From: Mycolicibacterium nivoides
GTDB lineage: Bacteria; Actinomycetota; Actinomycetes; Mycobacteriales; Mycobacteriaceae
Assembly: GCF_003855255.1 (NCBI RefSeq)
Contig: NZ_CP034072.1
Location: forward strand, 5,694,396-5,758,395
Length of the DNA: 64,000 nucleotides
Direction of reading: 5' to 3'
Part shown: in pieces, positions 1 through 9,048 of the stretch
Layout of the letters: every line of letters begins with the position of its first letter
How positions within the stretch are numbered: the stretch's first letter is position 1
Notes under the pieces: generated by a model
The model's input: the letters and a program-made list of their open reading frames with translations, nothing else
Told to the model about the DNA's origin: nothing
Databases searched by the model: none
Program-made: the position numbers and the translations under genes

Positions 1-961
1 CCGGAGCGGGCCGCTGATCGACCGTCGGCCGGATGCTCACCGCGAGCGAAATAACCAGGGCCACAACGCCAACCACGAACACCGAGGTCAACGCGGAACC
101 GACCAGCAGGAACGGTTTGCGTTCCTCGTCCAGCGGCATCTCGTCGGCGACGAGGTCCACCCCGTCGATCGAATCGGCACCGACCGGGGCCATCTCGGTG
201 GCCAGACCGGCCAACCCGTAGGCGCTGCCGGCGGTGGTGCCGTCGGGATCTTGCGAATAAGCCAGGCCGACCGTGGTGGCCTCGAACGCCGGAGCATTGG
301 CCGACGCGAGTGCCGCGCCGCGGGCCAGCGCCATCTCGGGCTCGTCCGGGGCATTGATCGGTAGCGACACCAGGTTTTCCAGATGCGCCTTGACCGAGGC
401 GACGTCCACTCCGGAGCCGAGGACGAACATGCCGTCCGGCGCGGATTCGGCGGCGTCCACCGCGGCGGCCATATCGGTGAGCACGGCCATGGCGTCGGCG
501 CTGTGCAGGGACCGGCCCAGCACCTTGACCACCGATCCGTCGTCGGTCTTCACCACCGACAGCGTCGCGGTGTCACGGTCGATGAACAGCAATGCCGTGG
601 TGTCATAACCGACCGCGCGACCGACCGCCTGGGCCAGCGCTGCGGCGGCGTGCCCTTCGGAGACCAGCATGACGTCGTCGATGCCGTGCGCGGACAGCGT
701 GTCGCGCAGGGCGGCCGCGTCCGAATGGTCGGTCCAGGTGACGCCGATCGACTTCAGATGGTGCCCACCGGTGGTGGCGCTTTCCTGGGTTCCGAGGATG
801 GCGGCGACGACCTGATCGGCCGCACTGATGGTTGCCGAATCATCAACAGAGGTGACGTCGAAGACGTCATGATCGACGGTAACTCCGTCGGCTTTCTCCC
901 CCTCGACCAGCACCATGCGGACTGTCGTAGGTGCCATCGCCACACCCAATACGATGTCCAC
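1..961 (-). CDS. DUF7159-like membrane-anchored protein (3' end cut by window edge)
   Basis: The reading frame is open from a GTG at 961 to the window edge, so the C-terminus is missing. A good Shine-Dalgarno (GGAGGG) sits 4 bases before GTG, which decides this start over an internal ATG. The protein begins MDIVLGVAMAPTTVRMVLVE, an actin/ASKHA-like first strand, has about 270 soluble residues and then one clear membrane segment (LLVGSALTSVFVVGVVALVI). The same start, central layout and membrane anchor recur in the gene at 3296-4282, so the two are paralogues. I assign both to the actinobacterial DUF7159 type from memory of the family; the function is unknown. The single helix near the C-terminus suggests a cytoplasmic domain with a short exported tail. 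Confidence 0.75.
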   Translation of the reverse strand, partial: MDIVLGVAMAPTTVRMVLVEGEKADGVTVDHDVFDVTSVDDSATISAADQVVAAILGTQESATTGGHHLKSIGVTWTDHSDAAALRDTLSAHGIDDVMLVSEGHAAAALAQAVGRAVGYDTTALLFIDRDTATLSVVKTDDGSVVKVLGRSLHSADAMAVLTDMAAAVDAAESAPDGMFVLGSGVDVASVKAHLENLVSLPINAPDEPEMALARGAALASANAPAFEATTVGLAYSQDPDGTTAGSAYGLAGLATEMAPVGADSIDGVDLVADEMPLDEERKPFLLVGSALTSVFVVGVVALVISLAVSIRPTVDQRPAP

Positions 962-1182
962 CAAGCCCTCCAATGTGTTTGCTACACAGCGTTTGTCGCC
1001 ATTACGCACACATCCCGCACGAGCCGACAACTAGAACCTTCATCGGTGCAACCTGTTCGATCGTTACACCCGTGCGCATTAGCTACCGCGCTGAGATTCC
1101 GGTCGGACCGCGACGGCATGGTGCGTGCCGGCGCCGGTTAGTTAGACCCTACTCGGCATTACGACAAACGGCGCCGGCCGGT

Positions 1183-2526
1183 TCATCCCGCGCTGTCCTC
1201 CTCGGCCGGATCCGGGCGCTGTTCACGGTCTCCGAACTGGCCCAACTGCCCCAGCGTGCCGCCGAACAATCCGGGTCGGCGCGGAGGCATATGCCCGTGC
1301 ACACCTTCGGCGTACGCGGACTCTGCGTGCTGGGTGAAGTCGACGCCGGTGGTCTCGTCCTCGGGGCTGAGCCGGAATCCCATGAACCGGTCGATGGCTT
1401 TGGCCAACAGGTAGGACATCGTGAAGGCGTAGGCGGCCACCACGACGGCGGCCAGCAGCTGCTTGCCGAGCTGGGTCAGCCCGCCGCCGTAGAAGAGGCC
1501 CTGCGGACCCGCGGTCATCACCTCGGTGGCCAGGAATCCGATCAGCAGCACACCGACCACACCGCCGACGAAGTGCACGCCGACCACATCGAGCGAGTCG
1601 TCGTATCCGAACCGGAACTTCAGGCCGATCGCAAAGGAACACACAACGCCGGCGGCCAGGCCGACCACGACCGCGCCGAGGGTGTTGACGGTGCCGCACG
1701 ACGGGGTGATCGCCACCAGGCCGGCCACCACGCCCGAGGCGGCGCCGAAGGTGGTGGGCTTGCCGTCGCGGACCTGCTCGACCGTGAGCCAGCCCAGCAT
1801 GCCGAGGCAGCCCGCGACCAGGGTGTTCAGGAAGATCGCCGCGGCGGTGCCGTTGGCCGCGAGCGCCGAGCCCGCGTTGAAGCCGAACCAGCCGAACCAC
1901 AGCAGGCCGACGCCGAGCAGCACGAAGGGCAGGTTGTGCGGGCGCATCGCGTCCTGCTTGAAGCCGATGCGGGGGCCCAGCACCAGCGCCAGCGCCAGGG
2001 CCGAGGAGCCGGAGACGATCTCGACGACGAGGCCGCCGGCGTAGTCGAGCACGCCGAGGCCGGCCAGCCAGCCGCCCGGACCCCAGACCCAGTGCGCGAC
2101 GACGGCGTACACCGCGACGGCCCACAGCGGGACGAACAGCATCCAGGCGGCGAATTTGGCCCGGTCCGCGATGGCCCCGCTGACCAGAGCGGCAGTGATG
2201 ATCGCGAAGGTCAGCTGGAACGTGGCGAACAACAGCTCGGGCACCGCGCCGTGGGCGGTGCTCGGGGTGATGCCGAGCATGCCGAAGTGCTGCAGGCCGC
2301 CGATCAGACCGCCGCCGGCGTCATCCGAGAACGCCAGGGTGTAGCCGACCAGCAGCCAGGCCACCGTGACCAGCGGGATCGAGATGAAGCTCATCATGAT
2401 CATGTTGAGCACGCCGGTGGTGCGGACCATGCCGCCGTAGAAGATGGCGAGGCCGGGGGTCATCAGCAGGACCAGCGCGGTACTGGCGAGCAGCCAGGCA
2501 GTGGCGGCCGGATCGATTTCGGGCAC
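1183..2526 (-). CDS. amt: Ammonium transporter, Amt/Mep/Rh family
   Basis: 447 residues, the usual length for a bacterial AmtB-type channel that conducts ammonia across the inner membrane. About eleven hydrophobic helices are visible. The N-terminus (LMTPGLAIFYGGMVRTTGVL) is the family signature, and DYAGG in the middle and HFVGGVVG towards the end are the conserved pore regions. The start is GTG at 2526 preceded by AAAGGAG. The C-terminal cytosolic tail is Gly/Gln/Glu-rich and ends PDPAEEDSAG. No glnB/glnK gene is adjacent, so this is probably an additional Amt copy and not the glnK-linked one. A possible GlnR box lies about 60-90 bp upstream. Confidence in the family is high; which paralogue it is remains inferred. 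Confidence 0.95.
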   Translation of the reverse strand: MPEIDPAATAWLLASTALVLLMTPGLAIFYGGMVRTTGVLNMIMMSFISIPLVTVAWLLVGYTLAFSDDAGGGLIGGLQHFGMLGITPSTAHGAVPELLFATFQLTFAIITAALVSGAIADRAKFAAWMLFVPLWAVAVYAVVAHWVWGPGGWLAGLGVLDYAGGLVVEIVSGSSALALALVLGPRIGFKQDAMRPHNLPFVLLGVGLLWFGWFGFNAGSALAANGTAAAIFLNTLVAGCLGMLGWLTVEQVRDGKPTTFGAASGVVAGLVAITPSCGTVNTLGAVVVGLAAGVVCSFAIGLKFRFGYDDSLDVVGVHFVGGVVGVLLIGFLATEVMTAGPQGLFYGGGLTQLGKQLLAAVVVAAYAFTMSYLLAKAIDRFMGFRLSPEDETTGVDFTQHAESAYAEGVHGHMPPRRPGLFGGTLGQLGQFGDREQRPDPAEEDSAG

Positions 2527-2587
2527 GTCGAGCTCCTTTGGTCTCGACGAGAATGTCGGGCGCGCGTTTCAGCCAAGCGGCGAGCGT

Positions 2588-2614
2588 GTTTCAGCCGTGT
2601 TTCCGACTTCTCAC
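2588..2614 (-). promoter_or_regulatory. Possible GlnR box upstream of amt
   Basis: Read towards amt the sequence is GTGAG-6 nt-GAAAC-6 nt-GAAAC. Actinobacterial GlnR sites are described as gTnAC-n6-GaAAc half-sites repeated with the same spacing. The first two half-sites fit with one mismatch, and the third fits loosely. The site lies 62-88 bp before the amt start, a sensible place for nitrogen control of an ammonium transporter. Confidence 0.4.
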
Positions 2615-2651
2615 CCGCTGCTCACGCGCTCTTACGCACCGAAGGTAGGCC

Positions 2652-2663
2652 CTATGTACATAG
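2652..2663. repeat. 12-bp perfect palindrome between dcd and amt
   Basis: CTATGTACATAG is a perfect palindrome, and the surrounding bases GGCC...GGCC extend it imperfectly. A direct repeat GTAGGCCCTA occurs at 2645 and again at 2703, the second copy covering the dcd stop codon. It could be an operator or part of the dcd terminator; no known site was recognised. Confidence 0.35.
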
Positions 2664-2709
2664 AAGGGCCGAAACTCGTACACAAGGCCCACGGTGGGCG
2701 GCGTAGGCC

Positions 2710-3279
2710 CTACGACTTGATGAAGTTCAAATGCGAGCGCGAAGGTGTCGGACCGCGCTGGCCCTGGTACTTCGAGCCGACCTTGTCGCTGCCGTACGGG
2801 TGCTCGGCCGGGCTGGTCAGCCGCAGCAGGCACAGCTGACCGATCTTCATGCCCGGCCACAGCGTGATGGGCAGGTTGGCGACGTTGGAGAGCTCCAGGG
2901 TGATGTGCCCGGAGAAGCCCGGGTCGATGAACCCGGCCGTCGAGTGCGTCAACAATCCGAGACGGCCCAAGGAGGACTTGCCTTCAAGGCGCCCGGCCAG
3001 GTCGTCGGGCAGCGTGCACACCTCGAGCGTCGAGCCGAGCACGAACTCGCCCGGGTGCAGCACGAACGGCTCACCCTCCGCGGGTTCGACCAGGCTGGTC
3101 AGCTCGTCCTGCTGTTTGGCCGGGTCGATGTGGGTGTAGCGGGTGTTGTTGAAGACCCGGAACAGGGTGTCCAGGCGAACGTCGACGCTCGACGGCTGCA
3201 CCAGGGCATCGTCGAAGGGCTCGATGGCCAGGCGTTTCGCAGCGATCTCGGCCCGGATGTCTCGATCGGAGAGCAGCAC
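2710..3279 (-). CDS. dcd: dCTP deaminase (dUMP-forming type expected)
   Basis: 189 residues, matching mycobacterial Dcd, which in M. tuberculosis converts dCTP to dUMP (bifunctional dCTP deaminase-dUTPase) and supplies dTMP synthesis. Visible family blocks are [11 protein letters not shown] at the N-terminus, [35 protein letters not shown] in two overlapping parts (substrate-binding Ser/Arg and catalytic Glu), HITLELSN and the C-terminal nucleotide-closing tail [12 protein letters not shown]. The start is GTG at 3279; no ATG fits the family start and there is no clear Shine-Dalgarno. It lies 16 bp after the DUF7159-like gene and is probably co-transcribed with it. Bifunctionality is inferred from the genus. 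Confidence 0.96.
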   Translation of the reverse strand: MLLSDRDIRAEIAAKRLAIEPFDDALVQPSSVDVRLDTLFRVFNNTRYTHIDPAKQQDELTSLVEPAEGEPFVLHPGEFVLGSTLEVCTLPDDLAGRLEGKSSLGRLGLLTHSTAGFIDPGFSGHITLELSNVANLPITLWPGMKIGQLCLLRLTSPAEHPYGSDKVGSKYQGQRGPTPSRSHLNFIKS

Positions 3280-3295
3280 CCGACGAGCGTATCGG

Positions 3296-4282
3296 TTAGC
3301 GACGGACCACCTGCGGCAACGGCGGCAAGGCGGTGTCGGCGTCGGGCGCCAAGGATTTCCCGGCCGCCCTCCCAACCAGTGGCACCACCTTGCGCACGAC
3401 GGTGTGGATCGGCGGCTCGGGCGGTGAGACCGGCGCGGCATGTTCCACCGGGGTCGACGCCTGCGGCGGCGAGTTGCCAGTTCCCCCGCGCATTGTCAGC
3501 GCCAGGAACACCGAACCCGCCACGATCAGCACCGCTGTCGCCACGACCATCGCCAAGGTGTGCGTCAGAGGGTCACGCTTGACTGCCGGCGCGGTCTCGT
3601 CGCGACGGTCGGCGCTGGCGAGCAGCGCACCGCGGGCAAGCAGCAGGGCGGCATCATCGCCGAGCACCACGGACCGCGCCATCACCGAATTAACCTCCTC
3701 GACAAGGCTTTCCGCTTCCGGAGCCGATCCCGCGATCGCGACCTCGGCGATCGATTCGGGGAAGCTGTCGCACAGGCCGCGCAGGGCCAACACCGCGGTG
3801 GCCGCGTCGGGTCCGTCGAGACGGCGGCTACGCAACCGGCGGGTGCCGTCCTCGCCCTCAGCACCGATCGCGGCCAGCATCGTGACCTCCGGTTCCACCA
3901 CGCACAGCGCGATCGAGTCGCAGTCCGCGATGTGGGCGGTGTACTCGGCGGCCGCTTCGAGCGCATCAGCGCTGGAGGCCACCTCGACGTTGGTGATGCC
4001 CTGCTCTTTGAGAGCGTCCAGGAGCTGTCTGGCCTCGCCGGCCACCGCGTCGGTCCAGGTCAAGGCGATGCGGGCGACGGTGTACCCGTTGGCTGGGGCG
4101 GCGGCGCGGGTGTCGATCACCGCGTTGACGATGTGCTCGCGGAAGTCGGAGCGCTCGACGCTGACGCGGTTGTCCGGGTCGAGCGAATCGTGGTCGATCA
4201 CCGAGCCGTCGCCGTGGGTGCCCTCGATCAGGAGAAGCCGGGCGTCGTGCGAGGTCATGGCGATACCGATGACAACATCCAT
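3296..4282 (-). CDS. DUF7159-like membrane-anchored protein (paralogue of 1-961)
   Basis: 328 residues starting [20 protein letters not shown], the same N-terminal pattern as the protein at the window start. The soluble part (about 1-245) contains an ALARGAALAS-like block ([13 protein letters not shown]). One membrane helix follows at about 250-272 ([20 protein letters not shown]), then an exported Pro-rich tail of about 60 residues. The actin-like N-terminus suggests, without proving, a degenerate ASKHA fold. It sits just upstream of dcd on the same strand. The function is unknown; the family assignment comes from recall and from the in-window paralogue. Confidence 0.75.
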   Translation of the reverse strand: MDVVIGIAMTSHDARLLLIEGTHGDGSVIDHDSLDPDNRVSVERSDFREHIVNAVIDTRAAAPANGYTVARIALTWTDAVAGEARQLLDALKEQGITNVEVASSADALEAAAEYTAHIADCDSIALCVVEPEVTMLAAIGAEGEDGTRRLRSRRLDGPDAATAVLALRGLCDSFPESIAEVAIAGSAPEAESLVEEVNSVMARSVVLGDDAALLLARGALLASADRRDETAPAVKRDPLTHTLAMVVATAVLIVAGSVFLALTMRGGTGNSPPQASTPVEHAAPVSPPEPPIHTVVRKVVPLVGRAAGKSLAPDADTALPPLPQVVRR

Positions 4283-4643
4283 GGGTTGAATCCCTTGATT
4301 GATTCGGCCCGGGCTGCGGGCCTGCTCGCTCCATTCAGCACCGGATGGAGCCCACGAGAACCGACGGTAGAGAGCGCACCTGAGAACTTCCGGGCGAGGT
4401 TTTACGCGACTCTCAGGGTGGCGCGTGAACGGCAATCGTGTTCTGGGGTGGAATGTTTCGCCACAGCGCCCGACGCACCCAGTCGGCACTGGGCAACCGC
4501 GACCACCTGCGCCGGCAATCTTCGCCGCCCGGCGGTCTCCACTGTGCGGCTGCTGCGGCGTCAATTTCTTAGACTCGCCGGGGCGATGCCCGCACCGCCT
4601 TGCCCACAACCCGGGCCGAGTTGCTATCCTTCGTCAGCACCAT
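4283..4643. other. Gene-free stretch before tRNA-Gly
   Basis: 361 bases between the DUF7159-like gene (leftward) and the tRNA (rightward), so promoters for both should lie here. The reading frames present have no ribosome site and no family resemblance. I see no repeat or strong hairpin. Confidence 0.5.
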
Positions 4644-4717
4644 GCCGATGTAGTTCAATGGCAGAACATCAGCTTCCCAAGCTGAATACGCGGGTTCGAT
4701 TCCCGTCATCGGCTCCA
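4644..4717 (+). tRNA. tRNA-Gly, anticodon CCC
   Basis: The cloverleaf can be folded by eye. The acceptor arms GCCGATG and CATCGGC pair perfectly. The anticodon stem TCAGC/GCTGA encloses the loop TTCCCAA (anticodon CCC, decoding GGG). The T arm is CGGG-TTCGATT-CCCG. The discriminator base is T, and CCA is encoded at 4715-4717. A glycine tRNA in this neighbourhood of dcd is consistent with mycobacterial synteny. Confidence 0.95.
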
Positions 4718-4954
4718 CACATGCAGATCAGCGATGTTTCGCGAATTGCCGACAAAATCCAATCGGCAAAATCCCGTACTTTCCCAGTAAATTCGATCCG
4801 CAGATCGTGGTGCCGGCCCATTTCTCCAGCACAGCATGGGTATCCGGCCCCGCCGTCACCAAGCAAGTCTGGCGCGCGATCATCGGCAACGACATGGACC
4901 ACACGAGTAGCATTACTACTTGTCGGGGGCCATCATCGGCCGGAGGTACCGATC

Positions 4955-5203
4955 ATGTCCTACGCGACCCGCTTACTCGTGGTTATTGCCGCAGCAATAC
5001 TGACGCTGGGCTTCAGCACCACCGTCGCCAATGCCGACCCGCCAGCACCCGGCACCGCATGCGGTCCCGACAAGGTGATCACGTCCGTCAACACCTGCGA
5101 GCCGCTCAACTCATCGTGCACGGGGTATGACGGCATGGTGATTGGGCGGGTGGCCGCTGACGGCCGTTGCGTGATTCCGGGGCTCGACGGCACCCGGTGG
5201 TAG
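4955..5203 (+). CDS. Small exported cysteine-containing protein
   Basis: 82 residues with a clear Sec signal peptide (RLLVVIAAAILTLGFSTTVANA, cleavage predicted after ANA). The mature domain of about 54 residues has four cysteines, which suggests two disulfides, and ends GLDGTRW. GGAGG lies 8 bases before the ATG at 4955 and supports this start. It resembles the many small secreted hypothetical proteins of mycobacteria, but no specific family was recognised. It stands alone between the tRNA and the oxidoreductase. Confidence 0.75.
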   Translation: MSYATRLLVVIAAAILTLGFSTTVANADPPAPGTACGPDKVITSVNTCEPLNSSCTGYDGMVIGRVAADGRCVIPGLDGTRW

Positions 5204-5460
5204 GCCGGACCAGTAGCGGGCGAGTCGTCACGGACCGTCGATGATTGCAACTGCTTAAGCATCAGAAGGCCACGAGAGTGGTTGCAGCACAATACTTCAA
5301 CGAACGACAGCGGACGGCATTCTTCACCGTCGTGCACGCGCTTGATCTTGCCAGTGCCCGGCTCACACTGCCGCACCCTCCCATTCATTGAGAACCCTCA
5401 TTGACAATGATCGTCGCCGTGGATGACAGTGCTAGGCACCGACGCAATGAAAGGCACGTA

Positions 5461-6591
5461 ATGACCACTGCCCCGCAGGTCACGGAATCATCGAGTAGCG
5501 AGAGCCAGCTCGATCAGCTCAACGAGCTCGGCTACTACGCCGTGACCCGGCACCCCGCGGATGTCCGGGTGGTGCTGCCCGAGGCCCGTACGGCCGACGC
5601 GCTCGGACTGGGCTCCTGCCACATCGGCGAACGCTTCACCGTGAAAGACCCGGCGGTTCTCTCAGGCGCGGTGGCGGGCTGCAGCACCACCCTGGGTATC
5701 GCGCCGTCGACCAACTACCACACGCGGCATCCCACGGTCACCGCGACGATCGGCTCGACGATGCATGCCCTGACCGAGGGCCGCTTCGCCATGGCGTTCG
5801 GTCGCGGGATGGGTGCGTACTGGAACGCGATCGGTCTGCCGGTGGTGACAGAGGCCCGGCTGCGCGACTTCTTCGGCGTCCTGCGCCGGCTCTGGGCCGG
5901 GGAGATGATCCTCAACCACGATGGCCCGGCCGGGAAGTGGCCGTTCCTGCGCCACGCCAGTGGCCTGCCCGACGGACCGCCTATCGGTTTGGTCGCGGTC
6001 GGCCCCAAGACGATGGAACTCGCCGGGGAGATCGCCGATTTCGTTGTGCTCCATACCTTCTTCTCCGACGAGGCGACGACGTCCTCGGTAGCGGCGGTTC
6101 GCCGGGGTGCGGAACGAGCGGGCCGGGATCCCGACAGCGTCCGTATCTGGGCGTGTCTGGCGACGGTCTGCGACACGCTGTCGGAGGAGGATCAGTTGCG
6201 TCGCGGTGTCGGGCGACTGGCGACCTACCTGCAGGCGTACGCGGACGTGTTGGTGTCGGCCAATGGCTGGGATCCTGCCGTCTGGGAGCGAATCAAGCAG
6301 AGCGAACTGTTCACCGATGCGGCCACGGCCGGACCGATCGACGCCAGTGCCTCATTCGAGACGTTGCAGCGCATCGCCGAGTTGATTCCGGCCGAATGGT
6401 TGGACTCGGTGGCCAAGGGATCGCCGAAGGAGTGCGCGAAAACCATTGCCCGGCAGTATGACCTGGGTACCCACTCGGTCATCATGCACGGGGCGAGCCC
6501 GCAGGAACTCGAACCCGTCGTGCAGGCCTACCGGGCCAACCGGCCCACGCTGAGGCGCGCGGTCGCCGCGAACCCCGGGAGGTTTGCCTGA
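5461..6591 (+). CDS. LLM-class F420-dependent oxidoreductase (TIGR03857/MSMEG_2249-like)
   Basis: 376 residues with the luciferase-like TIM-barrel pattern: LGYYAVTRHPADV at the start, then GLGSCHIGERF, TTLGIAPSTNY, HPTVTATIGSTMHALTEGRF, GRGMGAYWNAIGLP and PPIGLVAVGPKTMELAGEIAD. These correspond to the F420-binding family, subgroup TIGR03857 as far as I can recall. The substrate is unknown; members are thought to use reduced F420 for hydride transfer. The ATG at 5461, after GAAAGG, was preferred over an upstream in-frame ATG at 5401 whose extension looks non-coding. A TetR-type regulator follows at 6645 and may control it. Confidence 0.85.
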   Translation: MTTAPQVTESSSSESQLDQLNELGYYAVTRHPADVRVVLPEARTADALGLGSCHIGERFTVKDPAVLSGAVAGCSTTLGIAPSTNYHTRHPTVTATIGSTMHALTEGRFAMAFGRGMGAYWNAIGLPVVTEARLRDFFGVLRRLWAGEMILNHDGPAGKWPFLRHASGLPDGPPIGLVAVGPKTMELAGEIADFVVLHTFFSDEATTSSVAAVRRGAERAGRDPDSVRIWACLATVCDTLSEEDQLRRGVGRLATYLQAYADVLVSANGWDPAVWERIKQSELFTDAATAGPIDASASFETLQRIAELIPAEWLDSVAKGSPKECAKTIARQYDLGTHSVIMHGASPQELEPVVQAYRANRPTLRRAVAANPGRFA

Positions 6592-6644
6592 ACGCCCACG
6601 AATCCCCGCAGGCCGCGCGCGCTCAAGAACAATGGCGTGCCGCG

Positions 6645-7283
6645 GTGCCCTCTACGGTCCAGTCGGCCGCAGGCACCCGGCTGAACAAGCGCGGCCTCGA
6701 GACCCGGGCACGCCTGCTCGATGTCGCCATCCGCTGTCTGGCCGACAGCGGTGGCGAACCGGTGTCCGCAAATCGCGTCGCTAAAGATGCTGGTGTCACC
6801 TGGGGCACCGTGCAGCACCAGTTCGGCGACCTGGACGGTCTGTGGGTCGCGGTGATCACCGAGATCCATTCCCGCAGTTGGGCATCCAATGCCGACGCAC
6901 TACCGGCCCGCAGCGGAACACTGCGGGAGCGGGTGGCCGCAGCCATCGACTCGGTCTGGACCTACCTGGACACCACCGAGGGGCGGGCGCTCACAGCACT
7001 GCGCACCTCGCTGCCGCCGCGCCGTTCCGATGTCAGCTCCGAATACCCGCAGACGGCAGCGGCTTTCGCGGCGCGCGAACTCGATTGGATTCAGGGCTTT
7101 GACTATCTGATGGACGGGCTCGACCTCGATCCGGACCAGTTGCACCGGGTGCGGTGCCTGCTTCCCGCCGCGATCCGCGGCCTGAGCAACGAGCGTGAAG
7201 TGGGCTTCACCTCGGATCTCGAGATCGCCCGCGCCACGTTGACCGACGCGGTGGTGGCGTTGCTGTCCCAGTCCAGCGCATAG
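6645..7283 (+). CDS. TetR-family transcriptional regulator
   Basis: 212 residues. The N-terminal helix-turn-helix is typical: LETRARLLDVAIRCLADSGG, then ANRVAKDAGVTWGTVQHQF and the DLDGLWVAV helix. The C-terminal ligand domain is TetR-like in length but not assignable. The annotated start is GTG at 6645. The frame stays open back to the stop of the preceding oxidoreductase, so a slightly earlier non-ATG start coupled to that stop (6589-6591) is possible. The position directly after the LLM oxidoreductase suggests local control of that gene. Confidence 0.87.
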   Translation: MPSTVQSAAGTRLNKRGLETRARLLDVAIRCLADSGGEPVSANRVAKDAGVTWGTVQHQFGDLDGLWVAVITEIHSRSWASNADALPARSGTLRERVAAAIDSVWTYLDTTEGRALTALRTSLPPRRSDVSSEYPQTAAAFAARELDWIQGFDYLMDGLDLDPDQLHRVRCLLPAAIRGLSNEREVGFTSDLEIARATLTDAVVALLSQSSA

Positions 7284-7327
7284 GACGCCGTGCCGGTTTC
7301 TACGCCAGGGCAGTTGATCGGCCCAAG

Positions 7328-7966
7328 TCACGGCCCTGCGGTAGAAAACGACGAAGCCGGACGCCTCCGCGTGAGCGGATAGCAGCACAGGCCGATCAGC
7401 AACGCCGACATATGCCCGATCGCGGTGAAGTTGATATTGCTGACCAGGGCAGCCCCGAAGTAGATGAACGCCGCGCCGAGGTAGACCCACCGCCAGGGCC
7501 GCACGATGCGATAAGCCAGCACGCCGCCCACCCCGACGAGGAAGTAGCTCACCCCGACGTCGCGGACGTGGACGAGCCGTTCGGGTGCGAGGTGATCGTG
7601 GATCGCCAGATACAGCAGGCCTTCGCTGATGTAGGTGGCCAGCACATGGGCGATCAAACCTACTGTCAGCCAACGTATTTGACCGAGCCAGCGTTCGGCC
7701 GGCGCCAGAATGAGACTGAACAGCACGAGATATGGCGTCCAGTAGCGGCCGTCGATCCAGAACAAGCTGGTGACCAGCACGTAGAGCGGGTCGGTCCCCA
7801 GGTGGTGGATGTTCGTCGAGCTCTCGACCAACAGGTCGTGCAGCTGCCGCCCATGCGTCTGACGCTGGATGATCGTGGTGACCAGCAGGACGGCCAGCCA
7901 CGCATAGGTCAGCGGGGCGCTGCGAACGTATCGCCACACCGCCGCCGGCCATGACTTCAGGCGCAC
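7328..7966 (-). CDS. Rhomboid-like integral membrane protein
   Basis: 212 residues with about six hydrophobic helices. The rhomboid-type catalytic spots are present in order: GVSYFLVGVGG in a mid-to-late helix (Ser of the GxSx motif) and AIGHMSALLIG in the last helix (His). The usual GxSG is GVSY here, as in the actinobacterial rhomboid-like group. Intramembrane proteolysis is therefore possible, but activity is not assured. It is convergent with the TetR gene (44 bp between stops) and divergent from marR. Confidence 0.78.
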   Translation of the reverse strand: MRLKSWPAAVWRYVRSAPLTYAWLAVLLVTTIIQRQTHGRQLHDLLVESSTNIHHLGTDPLYVLVTSLFWIDGRYWTPYLVLFSLILAPAERWLGQIRWLTVGLIAHVLATYISEGLLYLAIHDHLAPERLVHVRDVGVSYFLVGVGGVLAYRIVRPWRWVYLGAAFIYFGAALVSNINFTAIGHMSALLIGLCCYPLTRRRPASSFSTAGP

Positions 7967-8179
7967 GGTCCCCAGTATGGGCGCGACGGCTGGACGATGG
8001 CCGAGATTGTGCCGGGCCGGAATCCGCCCGCATCAGCACGGTAGCGAATCACCTTGAGATACCGCCTTTTTGCTCGCAGATGTATCCAAAATTGACGGGC
8101 ACTGGCACGCAGCGCGAATATTCGATGCCGAGGAAAGGACTCCCAACCACCAGGGCCCTTCACATGGAATACTCGCTGG

Positions 8180-8665
8180 ATGGGCAGCGCGGCGCAGCAC
8201 GAGGTGACCCGAACTCCTGTCGACGAACTGTCGGCATTCGAAGTGGGAACCCGAGATCTGGTGGGCGTGGCGCTGCGCAGTGTGGGCCAACTCGAGATCT
8301 CACTCCCGCAGTTCCGGCTGCTGCTGGTTCTGCAGGAGCGCGGGAAGTCGACGTCGACCGAGTGCGCCCAAGCGCTCGGCGTGGTCGGCTCGACGGTGAC
8401 CCGGCTGGCCGATCGGTTGGATGCCTCCGGTCATCTGGTCCGCGGTGACGACCCTTCGAACCGCAGCGTCGTCACGCTGGCGCTGACCGACCGCGGCCGC
8501 AAACTGGTCCGCCAGGTGACCACCCGACGCCGGCGCGAGCTGAGCCGAGTGCTCGACCGCCTCGACCCGACCGAGCGCGCGGCGTGCGCATCGGCGTTGC
8601 GGAGTTTCCACGAGCTGCTCATCGACGACGACGGCGACGACCTGAACCGTCCGATCCCGCTGTAG
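8180..8665 (+). CDS. MarR-family transcriptional regulator
   Basis: 161 residues with the MarR winged helix: PQFRLLLVLQERGKSTSTE, then CAQALGVVGSTVTRLADRLD as the recognition helix, and the wing around DPSNRSVVTLALTDRGRKL. It begins at the ATG at 8180. A decayed arylsulfatase remnant starts about 22 bp after its stop on the same strand, so its original target may have been lost. The ligand is unknown. Confidence 0.9.
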   Translation: MGSAAQHEVTRTPVDELSAFEVGTRDLVGVALRSVGQLEISLPQFRLLLVLQERGKSTSTECAQALGVVGSTVTRLADRLDASGHLVRGDDPSNRSVVTLALTDRGRKLVRQVTTRRRRELSRVLDRLDPTERAACASALRSFHELLIDDDGDDLNRPIPL

Positions 8666-8687
8666 GAATCTCACCCGGATCGAGCTA

Positions 8688-9034
8688 ACTACCCCGACAC
8701 CACGCCGGTGCCCGAGGGCGTGGCGGCCAACATCCGCGGCCGGTCCTGCAAGATCATCGCCGATGTCGACCTGGCAAAGGATGCGCAGGGAGTGCTGTTC
8801 GCGCACGGTTCACGCTTCGGCGGGCACGCCCTGTTCGTCAAGGACAACAAGCTGCACTACGTCTCCAACTTCCTCGGTATCAAGCCCGAGCAGGTGTTCG
8901 TGTCCGGCCCGCTGCCCGAGGGCAAGCATGCGCTGGGCATGGAGTTCAAACGCGAAGGAGCACCGGTGCTGGGCCAGAGTGCTGTCTCGACGGTGTACGA
9001 CATGGGCACGACTATCTTGATCAGGGAACCCTGA
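8688..9034 (+). pseudogene. Arylsulfatase C-terminal remnant
   Basis: The frame from NYPDTTPVPEG through GRSCKIIADVDL, GVLFAHGSRFGGHALFVKD and LHYVSNFLGI to the stop matches the C-terminal beta-domain of mycobacterial arylsulfatases (AtsA/AtsD type). The catalytic part with the CxPxR formylglycine motif is absent; what precedes is the stop of marR 22 bp upstream. Recognisable homology begins at about 8688, before any start codon. A GTG at 8708 could start a 108-residue product, but it could not be an enzyme. I read this as the 3' scar of a deletion that removed roughly four-fifths of a sulfatase gene. Confidence 0.8.
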
Positions 9035-9048
9035 CGATAGGAGCGGCC

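Noticed and set aside
931..2706. 591-codon open frame on the plus strand
   Set aside because: It is antisense to amt and made of low-complexity His/Gln/Arg text, a typical GC-rich shadow frame.
4425..4685. 86-codon frame running into the tRNA
   Set aside because: It overlaps the tRNA gene and has no ribosome site.
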